A stretch of 64,000 nucleotides of DNA from Gigaspora margarita (lineage: Eukaryota; Glomeromycota; Glomeromycetes; Diversisporales; Gigasporaceae): assembly GCA_009809945.1 (NCBI GenBank), contig WTPW01000609.1, positions 292,011-356,010 on the forward strand, in the 5' to 3' direction. A model generated the notes under the pieces. That model was not told where the DNA came from. It did no database searches and worked only from the letters and a program-made list of their open reading frames with translations. The translations under genes and the position numbers were made by a program. This document shows, in pieces, positions 11,820-21,997 of the stretch. Position 1 is the first letter of the stretch. The number at the start of each line of letters is the position of its first letter.

Positions 11820-12033
11820 TATGCAATGTACGTAATAATTATAATTTATGTAAGCAATATAACCGTTACCTATTACATATTGTTTAGTCATGCGATGAAA
11901 AATAACTGGTCATTTTTTCATCGGAGTTAATAATGTCAATTCCATGTGCTGCGTGCAGCACATGGGTGATATTAACTCCGATGAAAAAATTTCGGTATTT
12001 TGCATGCCAATCAAAGTTGCTTTTATTAACATC

Positions 12034-12125
<92 letters not shown>

Positions 12126-12237
12126 ATTACTTAATGCGTAAAAAATCAGATGTAATGTATAAGTAAAATTTTTTATAAAAATTTGCCATTTCTAGTAATA
12201 ACCTAAAAAAACCCCCCAGCCTTCGACAGATAGTTTG
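11820..12237. mobile_element. 418-bp private insertion with hairpin and 84-bp T tract
   Basis: The paralogous site (about 23530-23540) lacks this segment, which lies between taatgga and agcttt. It contains a nested palindrome (11915-11996: ttttttcatcggagttaat and its inverse around ccatgtgctgc / gcagcacatgg) followed by an uninterrupted T84 (12036-12119). No TIR or coding region was found. The tract could be a retroposed poly(A) on the minus strand or simple expansion. Confidence 0.6.
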
Positions 12238-12648
12238 AGCTTTAAAAAAAAAGTGCTATTATTAGTTATATTGCAGAAGTTTAAATTACAGATTTTTGAT
12301 TTATTGATTTATTTTTAGGAACGTGTTGCTACTTTTTTATAACATGCTGAATCAAATTCGCAAGTTTAAAATATACATTTTTTTTGATTTTGTATTATAT
12401 TCAAAGAGCCGAATTTATATCTCATTATTTTGTTAATTTAACAACGGATAAAAATTGCACAGCATATAAATAAGAACCGAGAGTGACCTAACTCTATAAT
12501 GTGTTTACAACCAAACCTAATGTCAATAAATTTTAAAAATTTTTATTAAGTTGTTTGATCACAAATCTACAATGAGCTTGTACACATTTCAGATGTGCCA
12601 CTTATTGAGATCGATAATTTAGGGGATTTATTTATGTGTTATTAGTTA

Positions 12649-13019
12649 GAACACGCAAAGTTAATTTTTCTTTTTGCATTACATGGAATCTGAAAACATG
12701 GGTCGGTCGGTTTCTTTTCTTTTTTTTTTAATTTACTGTAAATAATAGAATAATGTTCACATTTAAGGTCATGCAAGGTTAATTTTTATATTGCATAACA
12801 AGGCATCAAAAAATTGGGTCAGCTGTCATATTTTTTCCGTCAGTCCTATCGGACAGTTACGGGAAATTAAGGTCTCATCGGGTGGCACCGGATGAGAATA
12901 GAGAAAAAACTAAATGTCAAAAAATCGAACATTTGCACAATTGGGATCTAAAAAAATGATTAAAATTGAAAAAATGGGTTGGCTGGTAATGCAAAACGAA
13001 AAGTCAACTTTGTGTGGGC
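12649..13019 (-). mobile_element. Harbinger-like MITE, 371 bp, TSD TTA
   Basis: Ends: gaacacgcaaagttaattt and the inverse of actttgtgtgggc. It is flanked by TTA (12646-12648 and 13020-13022). The family has a composite body with an internal inverted copy of the tip. It shares its insertion point with 24043, so it was present before duplication A. Confidence 0.75.
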
Positions 13020-13022
13020 TTA

Positions 13023-13085
13023 GGCCTAAGAGCCAAAAAATCAGAAACCTCATTCCCGGGGCAACGCCCGGGTTCTGAGGGCTAG
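13023..13085 (+). mobile_element. Helitron-like 3' end
   Basis: A GC-rich hairpin (cccgggg-caac-gcccggg, about 13055-13072) is followed 13 bases later by CTAG and then T. Helitron 3' ends carry a short hairpin close to a CTRR terminus and insert between A and T. The matching TC start was not found, so this is a terminus only. Confidence 0.5.
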
Positions 13086-13289
13086 TTTTATTGTTAGTTT
13101 GTTACTACAGTGCTAAATTCATCATATTATTATCATACCTTCGAAAACTCCCGTCGACATACAACTACAAACAATCCCGATATCCCTCCATCATTTTTCT
13201 ATTAATTTATCCTAGTTAATATCGATTTTTTTGAACTATATTCATTAATATCATTAAAATAAACATTATTATGCTTGTTTTAAAAGAAT

Positions 13290-13370
13290 TAGGGCTAGAA
13301 AAAAAATTTTGGGGGTTTGAAAAATTTGGGTCGACGGGTAATGCAAACGAAAATTTAACTTTGTGTGGCC
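13290..13370. mobile_element. Harbinger-like MITE end fragment
   Basis: gggtaatgcaaacgaaaatt followed by taactttgtgtggcc and TTA reproduces the right tip of the family described at 12649. The left tip is not recognised; it may have been lost. Confidence 0.6.
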
Positions 13371-13379
13371 TTATCTATA

Positions 13380-14190
13380 TATAGTGAAATTATTAACAAA
13401 TGGTTTAAAACAAGTCCTAAAAATCATGATTATTTGATGTAAATCTGTTGAAAAATATTTGATACATTCTTATACGTTTAATCATTATGCTTTCTCTAAA
13501 AATTTGAAAAGTAATTCAAAACAAGCAATCCAAAATATATAATTCAGTTTGTATTTAAATTTTTCGTTACCAAGATTTAAATGTAAAAATAAAAAAGAAA
13601 ATCTTTGACATTGTCTCCCGGAAAGAATCTTTTAAAAGAAATTTATTTGAACTTTACAAAAGTTACTGAAGTTGATTTATAGTCGAACAACACCTCGTCA
13701 AATGTTTAATTATACAAAGAAGATGTTAATTGATTATAAGGTCATTTGGATAGTATATTAGAAAGGTCCTTATTTAGCTTACAATTAATATTTGTTAATA
13801 CACTCACAAAACCTATTCCATAATGGTAATATCTTGCAAAATATTAATATTAGTAAATATAGCACCAAATGCAGAAGTTGCACTTGACTGTTAGGCAAAT
13901 TGCTTATTTAAAAATAAATAATTTTAACATTGATAACAAATAAATGAACAAATATATCTTTAAAATTCTTTTGTAACTTCTTTTTATATGTAATATTTAG
14001 GATGGTGTTCTGGAGTCATTTGAGGCTTTAATTCTAATTCTATAACAATATTCAAGAAATTCATTCCAAAATTATAAAGTTTTGATTAGTCAATTTAATT
14101 TCGCATATGAATCATCCATTTTTGCAAAATCATGTTTTCATTATCTAGTTATTTTAACTCTAAATAGATAATAATATCCAAGATTGTTTA
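13380..14190. other. Intergenic; 3' flank remnant of a broken SLR gene
   Basis: The part from about 13990 on (ttctataacaat, catccatttttgcaaaatc, gataataatatccaagattg) resembles the 3' flank of the intact SLR genes. The remaining 600 bp contain nothing recognised. Confidence 0.5.
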
Positions 14191-14633
14191 TTTTATCACG
14201 CCGTATTAACTAATTTTTTGATAATAAATATATTTTTTAATTCATCATTTCAACTCAAATTCCATGAAGATAACAATGTCCAATTTTGAGCATTATTCAT
14301 ATTAGCAGATTTTTGATAATAAATGAACGCTTTATAATCGTTCTTTTCAGCTCCAATTCCATTTATTTAGCAATATCCAAGCCTTATTCCACTAGCATTA
14401 CCTATATCGACAGATTTTTGATATAAATGAATTCATTATACTCAACTACAATTCCGTTTCGATAACAATATCCAAGACAGTTCACTCCTATAGCATGGCT
14501 TATTTCAGCTAATTGTCAGTAATTAATTAATACCTCTTAATATCTTTAACCATTTCTATCACGATACAATTACCAAGAGATTCGATTCCAAAGGGATCAT
14601 CCATGACTGATGATTCTTGATAGGGCCACGCAA

Positions 14634-14901
14634 AGTTAATTTTTCGTTTTGCATAACCCGCCGACCCAATTTTTCCAAAAAAAAATTTTTTTTTTTTTTA
14701 ATTCCTATTGTGCCAATAATTCCATTTTTGCCATTTAATTTTTTCTCCGGTGTCACCCGATGATGACCTTGATTGTCCGTAATTACCCGATAGGCCCGAT
14801 AAAAAAAAAAGACAAAATTTTCTGATTCCATGTTATGAAAGCCGAAGAATCAACTTTGCGTGACCTTAGATGTGAACATGGATTAATTTAGGCCACGTAA
14901 A

Positions 14902-14935
<34 letters not shown>

Positions 14936-15001
14936 CTGACCCGCCGACCGGAATTTTGAAATACCAGGTTATGCAAAACGAAAAATTAACTTTGCGTGGC
15001 C
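14634..15001 (+). mobile_element. Harbinger-like MITE, 368 bp
   Basis: Tips ggccacgcaaagttaatttt and the inverse of taactttgcgtggcc, with TAA on the right and TAG on the left (14631-14633; 15002-15004). An internal inverted copy of the tip (cgtgacctta / taggccacg) makes the element a double hairpin. It is inserted in the broken SLR gene. Confidence 0.8.
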
Positions 15002-15013
15002 TAAACAATGGCC

Positions 15014-15744
15014 GATATTATCAGCATGATGGAAGTCATTTTGATTGGTTGAGCCGAAGATCTTTTTTTTATATTGTCAATTGTAATTTTTAAAGTACTT
15101 TTAATAAGTAAAGATAGTTTACTACATGTAAAAAAATTTTTTTTTGTCATACCTAAATATTACAACGACTTAACATATCGTTTTTACCTTTAAACCTACT
15201 GTTTTTTAACAACTGATGCAATAGGATGCAAAAGATTGAGAAACTAAATGATAAGTGAGGGGTTTGAAAGGTCGGAAGGTGTTTTAGCGACCTAAGCAAT
15301 TAGAAAGTGAAAGTTGCAAGATTTGTCTCAACTATGTAGTTCTACTTTGTTTTATATAAGTAAAAAGTACTACGGATTTGAAACTAATATTCCAAACACT
15401 ACCTTTTTATTATATTTAGATTATGAGTAGTAGTGTTTAGAAAATGCTCATGTATGTTGCAGATTGTGTCGCGAAACTTAAAGTATTTTTGTAAAATAAA
15501 TAGTGTACTTATTGCGAGATTAAATAATATTGTATACATTTGAAATATGAATAGCTATGAACCCAAATTAATGTATTGTAAGACTATAATACGCGTCTTT
15601 AGAAAATATTGACTAATCTTTTGAAAGTTTTGCGAGTAATAAAATTTCATCCCGCATAACCGTTACTTTATCCGAAGAATGATCTACATTTTTTCCGGGT
15701 ATTTTAACAACCAATCAAAATAAACTTCCACCATGCTCGATATC
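15014..15744. mobile_element. 731-bp TIR element inside the broken SLR gene
   Basis: The left end gatattatcagcatgatgga, continuing to ttttgattggttg, is repeated inverted at the right end (gatatcgagcatggtggaag on the minus strand), about 37 bp in all. No coding region. It abuts the MITE at 14634-15001, and gene sequence resumes at attccattagaatttcc. Confidence 0.7.
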
Positions 15745-16149
15745 ACATTCCATTAGAATTTCCAAATCAGCTGATGTTTGATAATTAATAAAAACTAAAT
15801 GGTTATCATTTTAATCTATTTTCCACGACGATAACACATTCCAAGAATATGTTGAAGAACAGAATTAGTATGAATAATAGGAATTGTTTCGTTATTTAAT
15901 CATAAATTGATTATTTCTTCTGGCTTTTGCTGCGTATTTTTCATATGCTGATCTATCTAGTAAATAGTACAATCATTGCGCATAATTCTTCAATAACTCT
16001 ATTAAGAAAATCTTGTAAATCATAAAATTACAAATATGTTCGTTTTAAATTATTTACAACTTGACTTATATCATCATAAATAGTTCTCTTTATTGACGTC
16101 TGTAGATTGGTTGTTGTTAGCAAGCTTTTTTTCGTTTAGCACGATATAT

Positions 16150-16333
16150 GATAAATTAATTAAGTATGTAACTCAAGAACGTTCGTATATTCAAATGAAA
16201 AATATGTACAATGGTTGGCAAGTAAAATTATATAATATTGCTTTGTTATACAATATTTTTGTGCCATTATAATGCGGCTAGCCCAGTAGAACCGTGATAA
16301 ATAAACAAAGCAATAGAATATGTATAATATTTT
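16150..16333 (-). promoter_or_regulatory. Remnant SLR promoter
   Basis: On the minus strand tgtataacaaagcaat, attatataatt and ttgaatatacgaacgttctt follow in the order seen before the intact SLR genes. It precedes a broken gene and is presumably without product. Confidence 0.6.
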
Positions 16334-17315
16334 TAGGGAATTGCTATTTCCACCATGGTATTTTGCTATTTCCACCATGGTTACACAAGATTTTCTATTT
16401 TTAGAATTAATATAATATATTATAAAATTACATTCTAACTTTATTATCTTTAACTCTAACCCTAACCCTAAAACTAATAAGTAAACTTTCTTTGGCTTCT
16501 AATTAAAAGTTGTAGAGCTCATTTTTCTGATTCTAATGGTAGTTAAATCATCAAAATCGGTCCGGTGGATCCCAAGATACTTGGGATCAAAGAAGAGAAC
16601 ATAAGGATCGGCAAATTCACTGTTACACAAACTATTCATTTTCTTTACATACGTTTTGAAACGTATTTTTATCGTAGTGAAAATTTTACTAAGAAAATAA
16701 TAAAACTTGTCTTAAGAAACTAGCATTTTTTTGAGCCAAAGAACAACTTTACTTAAGAGCTAAAAGTCAATTGTGATAATTAAATTCTGCGCAAATCACG
16801 ATTTTTTGTTGACGGCTTTTTTCTAACTTAGATTTGTTTTTCTTTACATACGTTTTGAAACGTTTTTATCGTAATGAAAAATTTTACTAAGAAAATAATA
16901 AAACACGTATTAAGAAACTAGCATTTTTTTGAGTCAAAGAATAATTTTACTTAAGAGCCCAATACCAAATATCATAATAAAATTATGCGCAAATCATGAT
17001 TTTTCATTTGACGACTTTTTCTAGCTTTGTGTAACAGTGAATTTGCCGATCCTTATGTTCTCTTCTTTGATCCCAAGTATCTTGGGATCCACCNGGCCGA
17101 TTTTNATGATTTAACTACCNTTAGAATCAGGGAAATGAGCTCTACAACTTTCAATTAGAAGCCAAAGAAGGTTTACTTATTAGTTTTTAGGGTTAGGGTT
17201 AGGGTTAGGGTTAGGATTAAAGTTAGAAGTAGAATTAGATACATTATTTTAATTCTAAAAATAGAAAATCCTGTGTATCCATGGTGGAAATAGCAAAAAA
17301 CATGGCAATTCCCTA
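16334..17315. mobile_element. 982-bp foldback element with telomere-like tracts
   Basis: The arms (about 300 bp) are inverted copies: tagggaattgc tips, ctatttccaccatgg, a ccctaaccctaa tract, aggatcggcaaattcactg. The right arm holds four TTAGGG units (about 17187-17213), the left arm two. The centre has two direct ~200-bp repeats beginning ttctttacatacgttttgaa. A truncated end of the same family is at 63681-63785. Confidence 0.8.
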
Positions 17316-18313
17316 TTTTTAAAGCAACAAAACCTTAAGTTGGGATTAGGATAATGACCTAAATAGGGGCTTATAGATGTCAAAGTTTCACATGGAATGT
17401 TTTTTGTTAATGTAGGAATCGGTTAAAAATTTTTAGTCGATAGTTAGTCGACTAAAACTGTTAGTCATCGACTGACTAAAAATTGACTAATCGACTAATC
17501 GACTAATCGATTAATCGACTAATCAATTAGTTGACTAATCAACTAATCGATTAGTTGATTAGTCAATTAGTCGATTAGTTGATTAGTCGGTATTATGCGC
17601 AGAAATTTTTAATTTTTTTTTGTTTATTTTCTTTATTTGGTTAGCCTATGTTGATTATTTTTTTAGCGTTTAAGAGAAATCGTTGGGAGGTTGTGCAATA
17701 GCTATTTGCCTTGATATGGAAATTGTTACCGTATAATTACTATATATCTATTAGTTCAATGCTGATCAATCTACAAATTAGGAAACATCAATTTTTATAT
17801 AGGGAAAGATTCCATTACACAAAGCAAAATGATTGTAAAAAAATACTCATTGTAGCGCAGAGCACTATTATCAGAGCATGAATAGATTAGTGAGATGAGA
17901 AGAGACGCGCTACTAACCGCTCAAAAAATTTTTCGCTAGCCGAACAAAATGTCTTTATATAATAAATTGTAATCTATTATTATTTTTATTACTAAGCTAA
18001 TCAGGGTAATAAAATCAAAACACCTAACGTAATTTAGTATCCCTAACCTGTTTTGGTAAATTCATATGCGTAGCCAGCTTACTAATTTCTCCCAATTTCC
18101 ATTAAACAAAAACACTTACATTACTACGTAACAACACAAGTAAGAATCAATTATTATTATTATTAGTGCTTAAGAGAAATCATTTGGAATGTTTTTTTTT
18201 TATAACATACCGGTAAGAGAAATTTAGAATTTATGTAACAATAGATTTCTTCTTAAATAAGAGTTATTTACAAAGAAAATTATTACAAATAAGCTTATAT
18301 AATTATATTAGAA

Positions 18314-18513
18314 CAGGGTGAAACCTGAGTCACCAGTTAGTGAAATTCGCTATGTAGAGTGAAATCTGAGTTTGAGTTAGGGGTTAGGGTGAAATTTGAG
18401 TTTAGCTATGTTTTTTATTATACAAAAGCAGATTTCAACCTTCATGTGATCTACATAGCAGGTTTCACTTTACATAGCGAATTTTACTAGCTGGCAACTC
18501 AGGTTTCACCCTG
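18314..18513. mobile_element. 200-bp MITE, TIR cagggtgaaacctgagt
   Basis: The left arm cagggtgaaacctgagt(c)...tagtgaaattcgctatgta is inverted at the right (tacatagcgaattttacta...ctcaggtttcaccctg), about 55 bp each. Target duplication not clear. Nested in the 2.4-kb insertion. Confidence 0.8.
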
Positions 18514-19432
18514 TCGTATTATATTCATTAAAAAATTTAGCTCTTATTTTGCAAAATACAAGTTACACTGTGAATAACGTTTTTAAAAAATACTATCATT
18601 GTGATTTAGCGCCATTAGCTTAGTGATAATAAATTAACGAGATGAGAAGAGATACACAGTATACAAATCAAAAATTTTCATACAAACAAAAAACTCATAC
18701 AAATAAAAAAAAATTTCGTTTTACTTTAAAAAATAATAAATATTAACTAATGTATAAAATAAACCTATTTTTTCAAAATTGAAACATATAATAAAATACT
18801 AACCAAAAAAATTAATAAAAACTGCTAATATTCGATTTTTTAATTAAATTAACTAATCTATTTAATACTAAAAAGAACAAATAATTTAATATATAAAGTA
18901 ATCTAAAAAAAATAACCAGCTTTTATTTTACTTATTTATATGCCTTTTCATCCAATTTTAGTATAATCTAAACAACACCCATATCGATTTAAATATCAAA
19001 TAATACTATTACAAAAATAACAATTTTTATTAAAAATAAATCGCTTACTCTTACCAACCACATTCAGTAAAATTTTAACTGTGCACATATAAATTTCAAT
19101 TATACTATAACAAAAATAGTATAACTAACTAAACACTATCAAATATTCGATAAGCCGATACCAGCTTTAAAAGAGAGCATGATGATTTATCCACGAAATA
19201 AATTAACACCTCTAACCCCTCAAAAACCTATCCTCTACTACTATATTTAACCCATCACAATCACCCCTTATTACTTTACTATCGTTGCAAGACCTCTTTT
19301 AACAAATATTTAAACCATTTAACCTTTTATAACTACATTTATTTCCTAACTGAATTACAATTAACATGTACCAGAATTATTTAGTACGGCAAAATTAACC
19401 ACTTAAACGCTTTAATACATAATAAACATTTT

Positions 19433-20015
19433 ATGCAATTCCACTCACTACTTTTAATTATACCTAAATCGAGCTCACAGCCCATTCCCTGTGAAACCTT
19501 GTTTGTATTATATGAAGGAAAAGGTTTAGTGTGGCTTAGGTGGGTGATCAAATCTCCAGACTGGGGATCAAATCTCCCAACGGGAGATCAAATCTCCAAT
19601 CGGGAAATCAGGTCTCCCATCGGGAGATCGAATCTCCAAGCAAGTGATTTGGATCATAAGCTAAGGAATCAAATTTACATATGAGTCGAAGTTATATAAA
19701 TAGGTTGGATTTTTGACATAAGAAGGGACAATTATCGCTTGCGATCATTTGCAATTTAGTTGCATTAGTACCGAAGTGTAGTCCATATGTTTAAAATATT
19801 AATAAATAAACCCTTGCGTACTACACTTAAAAATTTTTGGCCCTTGCATTATTTTTTTTATTTTCCAAGTTGCATAAATTCATATACCTTAAAGTCTCCC
19901 CGGGTGCATAACACGTGATATAACTCGTCCCGTGATACGATATCGACCCCATTTCTGTTTACGATCGAAGCTAAACCGGATCAATTTCCCGCAGCTCTCC
20001 CACTCGACCGTAACA
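19433..20015 (+). mobile_element. LTR-like fossil segment
   Basis: A TATA-like ttatataaatagg (about 19693) is followed at a promoter-like distance by an aataaa signal (about 19801) and then a CpG-containing, leader-like stretch. The layout resembles an LTR with part of its leader. No gag, pol or second LTR was identified, so it is a tentative old fragment. Confidence 0.3.
19547..19640. repeat. ~21-bp tandem repeat (gatcaaatctccNaNcggga)
   Basis: Between four and five copies with small changes. The copy number and placement upstream of a TATA-like box would suit an enhancer array, but this is inference. The short open frame through it is an artefact. Confidence 0.8.
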
Positions 20016-20822
20016 TCGGCTAGTCAACTATAAACAAAAAATGAATACCAGGAATATTGCAATGAAATTATGAAATAGATGATTAACTAATCGACTAATC
20101 AACCAGTCGACTAATCGACTAATCTCGACTAGTTGACTAATCGACTAATCGACTAGTCGACTAATCGACTAATCGACTAATTGACTAATCGACTAATCGA
20201 CTAATCGATCGACTGACTATGAAAAAATTTAGTCGATTAGTCGACTAATGACTATATGATTCCTATCCTTACATAGACAAAATTGTCATTTCCAGTTTTT
20301 TTTTAAAAAAAAACTTTGATTTCATATTACACCAGACCTGGTGAATTTGTTGGCATCGATTATTAGAAGAGAGCTTATTGGTGCATCACTAATGGTATCA
20401 CTGGGGTATCTACGAATGATAATGCTGTGCCATCCACTCGAAATTATGTACTACTTAGAGTTTAAATTCGGTCGGATGCAGTAGATGCCAAGAAATACGA
20501 AGAAATACTATAGGATACTTCCTTGTGATCGATTTCATAACATTTAACGTGGATTATTTGTAATATAACGATAATTAACGAGAAAAAATTGATGCATGAA
20601 TCCAGATTTTTTGTATTTGTAAAATATTTATAGCTACCAAAAAAAGCGAGACTAAAATAGTATATTATAGATAAATTAGTAATCGGATAGAGGTGAGAGT
20701 GTTATTGTTTGTATAGCTTAGGTTTATTAAAATCATATACAGTTGAACCTTCTAAAATTGATATGCATGGTGGACAGATTTTATATCAGTATTGAGAGGT
20801 TACCAGATTGAATGCATTATAA

Positions 20823-21186
20823 GACCACGCAAAGTTACATTTTTGTTTTGCATTACCCATCGACCCATTTTTTCAATTTTTCCAATTTTTTTAAGTCCCA
20901 ATTGTTCCAATTATTCTATTTTTGCTATTTAATTTTTTTCATAAATTATCTGGTATCACCGATGGAGACATTAGTTTTCCGAAAGTACCCGACAGGAACG
21001 AAAGAAAAATCTGACTGCCAACCCCAATTTTCTGATTCCGTGTTATTTAAAGCGTAAAATTAACTTTGTGTGGCCTTATATGCAACATAAGACTATTAAT
21101 TTATGACATATTAATAAAAAAAATCCGACTGACCGGGAATTTTGAAACCCATGTAATTCAAAACGAAAAATTAACTTTGTGTGGCC
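20823..21186 (+). mobile_element. Harbinger-like MITE with empty site in the paralogue
   Basis: Tips gaccacgcaaagttac and the inverse of taactttgtgtggcc, flanked by TAA (20820-20822 and 21187-21189). Copy 1 has uninterrupted gcgttataaactatt at about 9276-9290. The comparison fixes the target duplication as TAA, as expected for PIF/Harbinger mobilisation. Confidence 0.85.
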
Positions 21187-21997
21187 TAAACTACAAGATA
21201 TAGATTTGATAGATCAATTTTTCTAAGATTTGACAGGTTATCAGTCCGACAGGATGGGTTTTAAAAATATAATTTGAGTTAAATATGTGAGTAACTTACT
21301 TTATTAAAACATTAGATAAATCAACTGAATAGAGATCAAATATATTTTGAAAAATATTACCAATATATTCAATTTGTTGTGAATAATTTTTTGTAAATTA
21401 TGCCATATATGGTAATTTAACTTCATATTTTGTTTGGCATATAGTGAAGGTTTTACAAAAAAGCTCCCGAATTAGCTGATTATATTAAACACAAATATAA
21501 TTTTTCGGAATTGTAAATCTCTGATATTCAAAAACACTATCAAAACTAACAGATTTTTGCATTATTATCACAATATGATTTTAATAGTAAAATTAGATAT
21601 TAAATATTAAGATAAAATCATTTAATTCACATTAAAATTTTATTAAATTTAAAACTTTAAATAAAAATTAGATAATCTCTAATATTATCTAGTGCACACA
21701 TTATAAAAAATGCAAATATGTTAGAAACATAACAAACTGTGACATTACTGTTAATATCCAAAAGTAGTTTTCCTTGAGTCCTTATAGTTCAAATTCATTT
21801 CTATAACCAATTTTTCAAGAAAATTCGTTCATTAGCTTTTCAAAATTGTCCCATTTTTCGAACTGTCAATTTCATTTCAAATATAATTATATCCAAATTT
21901 AAATATTACAAACGAACCGTAAGATTTTCACTAAAAAAATTTCACTACATCCATTTATTTCAATTCCAATTTCACTGATAATAATATCAAATACGAC

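Larger units (their letters stand above)
8960..12648. repeat. Segmental duplication A, copy 1 (with 20505-24042)
   Basis: Sequence from about 8960 to 12648 aligns by eye to 20505-24042: the 3' flank (tagataaattagtaa, tttgacaggttatcag), the SLR gene, its promoter, and the upstream flank up to acacatttcagatgtgccac. Private to this copy are the MITE at 9617-9868 and the insertion at 11820-12237. Both copies end at the same Harbinger-like MITE, which therefore predates the duplication. Confidence 0.8.
14190..16140 (-). pseudogene. Broken Sel1-like repeat gene, split by two elements
   Basis: Sel1-repeat DNA (cagatttttgataataaatg, ccaattccattt) is recognisable at 14190-14625 (3' part) and 15745-16130 (5' part, including the cttcttctggctttt segment that encodes the KPEEII head motif). 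Frames are interrupted and roughly one repeat around the junction is missing. The two halves are separated by a Harbinger-like MITE and a second TIR element. The promoter dyad survives at about 16180-16196. Confidence 0.85.
17591..20015. mobile_element. 2.4-kb insertion of unknown class with TCGG target duplication
   Basis: It is flanked by tcgg (17587-17590 and 20016-20019). The relative at 31019-31431 has the two flanks joined with a single ttgg. It starts tattatgcgcag and ends cgaccgtaaca. The left half contains two diverged direct copies (about 17661-17950 and 18160-18670, sharing gagatgagaagaga). The right part is LTR-like. No transposase or polymerase was recognised. Confidence 0.65.
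17412..20275. mobile_element. GACTAATC-octamer element, interrupted by a 2.4-kb insertion
   Basis: The ends taggaatcggttaaaaattt and the inverse of tgattcctatcc enclose arrays of the octamer gactaatc (17430-17586 and 20085-20250). The left array switches to the inverted octamer gattagtc halfway. A compact relative without the insertion is at 31019-31431, rich in TG/CA in place of CG. No coding potential. Confidence 0.75.

Noticed and set aside
11933-12141. Frames ending in poly-phenylalanine
   Set aside because: They simply run through the 84-bp T tract.
19433-19684. 83-aa frame through the 21-bp repeat
   Set aside because: Repeat-driven frame in an LTR-like region, no recognisable domain.
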